A stretch of DNA of 64,000 nucleotides. Origin: JAJCYL01 sp963664285 (GTDB lineage Bacteria > Bacteroidota > Bacteroidia > Cytophagales > Cyclobacteriaceae). Position numbers and translations under genes: made by a program. Numbering within the stretch: position 1 is the stretch's first letter; the number at the start of each line of letters is the position of its first letter. The stretch is taken from NCBI GenBank assembly GCA_963664285.2, contig CAXXNX010000040.1, positions 248,001 through 312,000 on the forward strand, written 5' to 3'. A model generated the notes under the pieces. That model saw nothing but the letters and a program-made list of their open reading frames with translations. It ran no database searches and was not told where the DNA came from. Below are positions 59,287 to 64,000 of this stretch, one piece after another.

Positions 59287-60496
59287 AGCGTATGGAATTG
59301 ACCGGCCTTATTCTGGCTACAATCAAGGTGGGTATGAAAAGAGCCAGGTTTACCAGAATGAAAGTCAGTAGATTCAGTCCTAAGATTACTTTCAAATCCC
59401 AATAAATAGGGACATAACTCATGTAATAGTTTTCAGGGTCAAGTGGGATCACCTGGAAATAATACTGGACTAAACCAAAACCAATCCCAATAGCATTTCC
59501 CATAAGCATACCTTTCAAAATAAGAAACATGCCATTAAATGTAAAAATTCCCTTTACCTGGCTGTCTGTCGCCCCTAGGGCTTTGAATATTCCAATCATT
59601 TGGGTTCTTTCCATGATTAGAATGAGCAGGATGGAAACCATGTTGAATGATGAAATAAAAAGCACAAGAACCAGGAATACCACCACGTTTTGACTGATCA
59701 GACTAAGCCAATCGAATATCTGTACATATTTATCTGAGATCTTGTCAACGTATAGATCATAATCGATTATTTGGAAGAGATCTTCTTCTGCTTTGTCAAT
59801 ATCATCGGTATTATTAATAAAGACCTCCATTCCTCCGGCCAATGAATCAGGCCAGTTATTAAGTCTGCGGATCAGATCAAGATCTCCCAGAACAATTTTC
59901 TGATCGAATTCCTCCAGGCCGGTATCATAAATCCCAACTACGGTCAATCGCCTAAAGCGGGGAGGGTCCTGCACGAAATAGGTGATTACCCTATCATCAA
60001 TCCCAAGTTTCAATTTATCGGCAATGCGATTACTTAGAAGAATTTCATTTGAATAGGTTGAATCACTGAAATGAAGGAACCTGCCTTCTACAATGTTTTG
60101 GGAAAAATTTTCTATGTCAAATGATTTGGAAATGCCTTTAATAATCACACCATGAACTTCTTCTTCAGTCTTCAACAAGCCTGCTTTGTGACTATACTCC
60201 TGTACATGTCTGATAAAATCATATTGCCTGTAATTCTGGTAGAATTCCGAATTCAGACTTATTGGTTGATCTTCAAGGGCGCTACTCAGTGTGTATTTGG
60301 TTACTTGTAGATGACCAGCAAAGTTGTAGATCTTATTCTGAATTGTTTGTTGGAATCCGTGAAGTATAAGAAATGAAACAATCATTGCCGCAAGCCCGAT
60401 TGCAATACTAGCAATGGCAATTTTGCTAATAATTGAGGAAAAAGAACCGGATTCTTCCTGGGTAATTCTCTTCGAAATAAAATAAGGAAGGTTCAA
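59279..60496 (-). CDS. LolC/LolE-type ABC transporter permease
   Basis: The 405-aa permease has an N-terminal helix (about 20-46, 'ISKIAIASIAIGLAAMIVSF'), a large periplasmic MacB-like domain (about 47-260) and three C-terminal helices with the FtsX signature 'SSFNMVSILLILIMERTQMI', 'GIFKALGATDSQVKGIF'. This 1+3 layout matches LolC/E, which extract lipoproteins from the inner membrane. In Bacteroidota one homodimeric subunit often serves. The LolD ATPase is not in the window. Confidence 0.88.
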   Translation of the reverse strand: MNLPYFISKRITQEESGSFSSIISKIAIASIAIGLAAMIVSFLILHGFQQTIQNKIYNFAGHLQVTKYTLSSALEDQPISLNSEFYQNYRQYDFIRHVQEYSHKAGLLKTEEEVHGVIIKGISKSFDIENFSQNIVEGRFLHFSDSTYSNEILLSNRIADKLKLGIDDRVITYFVQDPPRFRRLTVVGIYDTGLEEFDQKIVLGDLDLIRRLNNWPDSLAGGMEVFINNTDDIDKAEEDLFQIIDYDLYVDKISDKYVQIFDWLSLISQNVVVFLVLVLFISSFNMVSILLILIMERTQMIGIFKALGATDSQVKGIFTFNGMFLILKGMLMGNAIGIGFGLVQYYFQVIPLDPENYYMSYVPIYWDLKVILGLNLLTFILVNLALFIPTLIVARIRPVNSIRFS

Positions 60497-60543
60497 CGAT
60501 CTACTTAATTTAGGCGTTCAAGGGAGTATTGTTGCCAAATTAG

Positions 60544-61725
60544 ATGAAACGTAATAAGAAATCTTATTTTATCAGCTCATTTTTTATGTTAATAGTTTTC
60601 TTAGTATCGGGGCAACTTACAACTACCGCCCAGTCAAAGATCATTACAGGTGCGGAACAATTTGATGAATATCTGCCGATCATTAAAGGCAAAAAGATTG
60701 GCTTGGTTGTAAATCAAACATCAATTGTTACCAACACTCATCTGGTTGACACTCTTGTGTCGAGTGGAATGACGATCAAACGGATATTTGCTCCGGAACA
60801 TGGATTTCGGGGAGACAGGGATGCCGGTGAAAAAGTTAGAAATACCAGGGATCAAAAGACCAGGGCTCCGGTTGTCTCTCTTTATGGGAAAAACTATAAG
60901 CCAAGTAAAAGGCAGTTAAATGATCTGGACTACATGATCTTTGATATCCAGGATGTAGGGGTGAGGTGCTATACTTATATCAGCACACTGCATTATGTGA
61001 TGGAGGCCTGTGCCGAAAGTAGTGTACCACTTATTGTGTTAGATCGCCCAAACCCCAATGCTCATTACGTTGACGGACCGGTTCTAGACACCGCATTTAC
61101 CTCATTTGTAGGATTACACCCTATACCATTAGTTTACGGCTTAACAATTGGTGAATTGGCCAGGATGATCAATGAAGAGAGTTGGCTTTCTGATGGATTG
61201 AAGTGTGATCTAAAGGTGATTTCTTTAAAGAACTACAAGCACAGCTCTCAATATACATTACCTAAAAAACCGTCACCTAACTTACCGGATGCCCAGTCCA
61301 TTGCACTGTACCCTTCCCTGGTGTTTTTTGAGGGAACGAACATTAGTGTCGGTCGTGGCACCAATCAGCCTTTTCAGATGATAGGTCATCCTCTTTCAAT
61401 ATATGGAGATTTTGAATTTACCCCCAGAGGTCTAAAAGGGATGGCTAAGAACCCCCCGTACGAAGGTGAAACATGCTATGGTCTTGATCTTCGGGAAATA
61501 GAGCCACCGTCGAGCGTGGATCTTTCCTACGTAATCACATTTTACAAGAAGTCTGAAGGCAATTCCGACTACTTCAATAACTTCTTCAAGCTGTTGGCGG
61601 GTACGGATCAATTGAGAAAAATGATTGAATCTGGTAATAGCGCTGAAGAGATCAAGCAATCCTGGTCCGAAAGTTTGGCTAAATATCGTAATGTCCGAAA
61701 CCAATATTTATTGTATCCCGAATGA
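60544..61725 (+). CDS. namZ: DUF1343 exo-beta-N-acetylmuramidase (NamZ family)
   Basis: The 393-aa exported protein has a signal peptide (ending 'LTTTAQ'). DUF1343 motifs follow: 'KKIGLVVNQTSIVTNTHLVD', 'IFAPEHGFRGDRDAGEKV', 'DIQDVGVRCYTYISTLHYVM', 'VLDRPNPNAHYVDGPVLD' and 'FEGTNISVGRGTNQPFQMIG'. NamZ enzymes remove terminal MurNAc from peptidoglycan fragments. The window's MurQ and BadF-type kinase would process the released MurNAc, although they lie 15 kb away. It is intact and divergent from the permease. Confidence 0.88.
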   Translation: MKRNKKSYFISSFFMLIVFLVSGQLTTTAQSKIITGAEQFDEYLPIIKGKKIGLVVNQTSIVTNTHLVDTLVSSGMTIKRIFAPEHGFRGDRDAGEKVRNTRDQKTRAPVVSLYGKNYKPSKRQLNDLDYMIFDIQDVGVRCYTYISTLHYVMEACAESSVPLIVLDRPNPNAHYVDGPVLDTAFTSFVGLHPIPLVYGLTIGELARMINEESWLSDGLKCDLKVISLKNYKHSSQYTLPKKPSPNLPDAQSIALYPSLVFFEGTNISVGRGTNQPFQMIGHPLSIYGDFEFTPRGLKGMAKNPPYEGETCYGLDLREIEPPSSVDLSYVITFYKKSEGNSDYFNNFFKLLAGTDQLRKMIESGNSAEEIKQSWSESLAKYRNVRNQYLLYPE

Positions 61726-61789
61726 TTTGAGTCTGATTAAACCTTTCATTAAATGGATTGTCTAAAGGACAATAAATTTGAATAAAGGA

Positions 61790-62098
61790 ATGAAAAATCT
61801 AGCAATGTTATTATTTATTGGCATTGTTGAGTTCACCACAAATGCTCAGGATATAAATCGCACTCGTGTTGACAAAAGGAAGACTGTTCAAAGATCATGA
61901 ATTGCTGACGGTGTAGTAGATGGTGATCTCGCCAGGCGAGAAGCAAGGGCTCTACAAAGTGAGCAACGTCAAATTAGAAGAGCTGAGAAGAGCCAAAGCA
62001 GATGGAGTGGTTACAGGCAGGGAAAAGCCAGGTTGAACAGAAACAAAATAGGGCCAATAGGCACATTCGTAGTACAAAAACAATGGAATAGAGAATAA
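61790..62098 (+). pseudogene. Small secreted basic repeat protein, decayed
   Basis: A signal peptide (MKNLAMLLFIGIVEFTTNAQ) leads to 'INRTRVDKRKTVQRS' and a TGA. Beyond it the sequence continues as 'IADGVVDGDLARREARALQS', 'EQRQIRRAEK', then in other frames 'AKADGVVTGREK' and 'NRANRHIRSTK'. This matches the two 'DGxxxGxLTxxE'-like helical repeats of small exported proteins known in Bacteroidota. At least one nonsense change (probably CGA to TGA) and two or more frameshifts are present. Confidence 0.7.
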
Positions 62099-62131
62099 CT
62101 AGGTTTTGGTTGTTTTGGCAAGTGCGATTCG

Positions 62132-62163
62132 AAAGCCACTCGATTTTTTGAGTGGCTTTTTTT
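62132..62163. terminator. Bidirectional Rho-independent terminator
   Basis: AAAGCCACTC (62132-62141) pairs perfectly with GAGTGGCTTT (62150-62159), followed by a T-run and preceded by A-rich sequence. Confidence 0.85.
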
Positions 62164-62212
62164 ATGGAATGATAGGGCCTAAATTGGTGTTTTAGAAAAA
62201 ACACATCAGGCA

Positions 62213-62549
62213 ATGAGAACCGGTTTCATATTATTTTCAATAATTGGATGGTTATTGAGTTGCATACAGCAGCAAAAATCAAAAGAAGAGTCGGGTGGTG
62301 TAACGGAGCAATCTAAACGACCAAATTGCTGCCGAAAACGGTAAAATCTTCGAGCAGGATGAGAAGAAATTACTGTGGGGTGGCGATGATAGTACGTGGC
62401 ATTTTGATATTACCGGAAGTATCTTGAAGGATGACCAGTACCACTATGGAATAGGGCGTGAAAAGTACCATGCGCTGATTGAGCCTGAATTTATGTCACG
62501 AGCAGAGGCCAATAAGATCTATCCTGATTCGGCCAGGTTCCTATTACTT
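62213..62549 (+). pseudogene. DUF3179-like lipoprotein, frameshifted and cut by ISNCY
   Basis: A lipoprotein-type start ('MRTGFILFSIIGWLLSC') runs to a frameshift near 62330. The other frame then reads 'LWGGDDSTWHFDITGSILKD', 'DQYHYGIGREKYHALIEPEF' and 'MSRAEANKI'. 'GIGREKYHALIEPEF' resembles the beginning of the DUF3179 domain, so the family is a tentative call. ISNCY copy 3 removes everything after 'DSARFLLL'. Confidence 0.55.
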
Positions 62550-64000
62550 AGTGTCTCTAAGAAAACAGCGAGTTTTAGGTCGTATTAAAATATTGCTTAA
62601 AATGGAACAATGAAAAAATCACTCACCTTGCTGACTAATAAAGGGTGACTTTGCTTTTATTCATTGTTTTTGATGGTTTTTGATAAAAATAGCCGGGTTT
62701 TAGCCTGGCCAGGACGCACTTCTGCCAGTGCCTAATCCTTATTAAACAGCTAAAAGGTGATTAAGCTGCTTGTTTCTGGCAATTGGCTTGCTGCTGGGCG
62801 GCCAGACGGTCAGCCTGGAGTTTACGCCCGATCTTGTAAAGGTTGTAGGCAGTAATGGCCAACCCGATGTAGCTATTGAAAGTTTTGCGGGTACGGTTCG
62901 GGCATCGGTCCAATCCCCGGTGTTCCAGCTCATTAATGTTGGATTCGATAGCAGAATGCTTGTTTTTCAACCTTTTGAAGGCTGGCGCTGATTCGATGGC
63001 TTTTTCTTCTTTGTTTAACCTACCCTTTTTAGGCATGATCACTTCTGGGATGAAGGTTTGCAGAGTTGCTTTATCCTCTTTATCGGAAAACCCCTTGTCG
63101 GTGCTCAGGCTTTGGATGGGGTATTTCTCAGCGATACGCCGGGCAATTGATAGGGTAAGTTGGTTGTCGGTTTGTTTTTCAGCTATTTGCCAGTCTATGA
63201 GTAAATGGTATTGATCCGAAGTGATGGCCAGATTCTTACCGATCTCCACATTGGAGTGCAGTTTGCCTTTTTTGATCATTTCGGCATAAGGTTGAAAGAT
63301 GGAAAAGACTTTTTCGGCATGGGGAATGGTCTCTGCTCTGATCAACCGCCTGTCGAGCAACTCGATGTGCTTTTCCAACATCTCAAGATAATAGGTCAAT
63401 GCCATCAGGGCTGCGAACTCCTCGATAGAGTTTCCCTGATGTTTTTCCAACATTTGGCCCACTTTCTTGCTCAAAGCACGGGCTTTAGTCAGATAGGAAG
63501 TGGCAGCCTGCTCTACCCGCTCCTCTTTGTTTTTTCCTCCTGAGCCGGTGGTCCTGCCCACGCTGCGCATCAGCCTTTTGAGGGATCTGCGCCAATCCCC
63601 GGACTTACGCCAGCCAGTAAAATACCTTTTTGAGACCAATAAATCAGCTACATCTATACACTTTCTGGCACTGTCCCATAGCAGGTTGTAGTCGGTAGGA
63701 AAGTGGGTGTCGGTTTCTACCACGAAACTATCGGTCTTGCAACGCAAGGCAACTTCCTCCCCTCCGGTTTTTCCTTTTTTTTTAAACACCTGGTGACCTG
63801 CTGCTACGATTACATCATTGATGCCGATGAGCAGTTCATCGTCCAGCAAGGTCACATTGTCATAAATGTTCTGGTACTTATACTGTTTGCCCACAGAGTA
63901 GTCGGTAGGTAGCACCCCCATAATGCCCCGTACCAACGTGTCGTAATTGGAGATATGGTGTAACTCATCGTAAGAGATGTTCATGCACAGGCGCACCTGG
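62550..64000 (-). mobile_element. ISNCY-type insertion sequence, copy 3 (runs off the window)
   Basis: The left end AGTGTCTCTAAGAAAACAG and subsequent sequence match copies 1 and 2. The preceding four bases are ACTT and not AATT. The right end is beyond base 64000. Confidence 0.9.
62761..64000 (-). CDS. ISNCY-family transposase (copy 3, A9 version, partial)
   Basis: The frame is open across the whole visible part, from 'LCMNISYDELHHISNYDTLV' at the window edge to 'QQQANCQKQAA'. Here the A-run after 'HQVF' has nine bases, so the product reads 'FKKKGKTGGEEVALRCKTDS' without interruption. This is the in-frame form of the transposase that copies 1 and 2 carry in two pieces. The N-terminal ~80 residues lie outside the window. 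Confidence 0.9.
   Translation of the reverse strand, partial: QVRLCMNISYDELHHISNYDTLVRGIMGVLPTDYSVGKQYKYQNIYDNVTLLDDELLIGINDVIVAAGHQVFKKKGKTGGEEVALRCKTDSFVVETDTHFPTDYNLLWDSARKCIDVADLLVSKRYFTGWRKSGDWRRSLKRLMRSVGRTTGSGGKNKEERVEQAATSYLTKARALSKKVGQMLEKHQGNSIEEFAALMALTYYLEMLEKHIELLDRRLIRAETIPHAEKVFSIFQPYAEMIKKGKLHSNVEIGKNLAITSDQYHLLIDWQIAEKQTDNQLTLSIARRIAEKYPIQSLSTDKGFSDKEDKATLQTFIPEVIMPKKGRLNKEEKAIESAPAFKRLKNKHSAIESNINELEHRGLDRCPNRTRKTFNSYIGLAITAYNLYKIGRKLQADRLAAQQQANCQKQAA

Noticed and set aside
3302..63912. Several 60-112 aa frames opposite the ISNCY transposases
   Set aside because: They are mirror frames of a conserved coding sequence with no independent support.

Overview
The window looks like part of a Bacteroidota chromosome, most likely order Cytophagales. 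Supporting genes are a SusC-like TonB receptor with STN and carboxypeptidase-like N-terminal domains paired with a DUF4249 lipoprotein, multi-pass FtsX/MacB permeases, a large lamin-tail-domain surface protein, a BatE-like TPR/SH3 protein, a PruA-type P5C dehydrogenase and an M16 peptidase. The taxon is inferred from gene content alone.

The window is dominated by insertion sequences and gene decay. There are six IS1380-family copies (1621 bp, inserted at YTAA), three ISNCY-type copies (2026 bp, AATT targets) plus a 164-bp MITE with the same ends, two IS30 copies, two nested IS4-family copies with 9-bp target duplications, and IS110 and IS1595 remnants. About fifteen genes are broken by ISs, frameshifts or nonsense codons.

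Layout. 0-2 kb: SRPBCC/GyrI-like gene, truncated DUF3311-like gene, IS110 remnant. 2-24.3 kb: an IS-rearranged block in which a TonB receptor and an ABC permease were each split by a ~14.7-kb inversion between IS1380 copies 1 and 4. Inside the inverted segment are a TPR/SH3 gene, tRNA-Lys, a 5'-truncated UvrD-like helicase followed by a membrane protein, cytidine deaminase and HAD fragment, and the DUF4249 gene. 24.4-30.3 kb: monooxygenase-like protein, M16 peptidase, decayed alpha/beta-hydrolase-OsmC fusion, outer-membrane protein, DivIC/FtsB. 30.4-34.3 kb: an IS4 element carrying another IS4 and an IS30. 34.4-38.7 kb: K+ channel, adenosine kinase, glucan phosphorylase. 38.8-44.5 kb: a gamma-glutamyltransferase pseudogene split by ~4 kb holding an altronate dehydratase fragment, an enoyl-CoA hydratase and an FAD oxidoreductase with an amber codon. 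44.7-46.5 kb: BadF-type sugar kinase and MurQ. 48-52.2 kb: tRNA-Val, cytochrome b5-like protein and a giant LTD protein whose start codon now comes from an IS end. 54-61.7 kb: housekeeping genes (Asd, THUMP-like methyltransferase, PruA, GT2, LolC/E-type permease, NamZ-type muramidase). 61.8-64 kb: two decayed genes and the third ISNCY copy, which runs off the window.

NamZ, the BadF kinase and MurQ together suggest a MurNAc salvage route. The clearest unusual result is that base-level target-site evidence allows the inversion to be undone on paper and the TonB receptor joined back in frame. I found no CRISPR array and no convincing complete new system. The nearest candidate is the truncated helicase / membrane protein / cytidine deaminase / HAD cluster at 15.1-17.8 kb.
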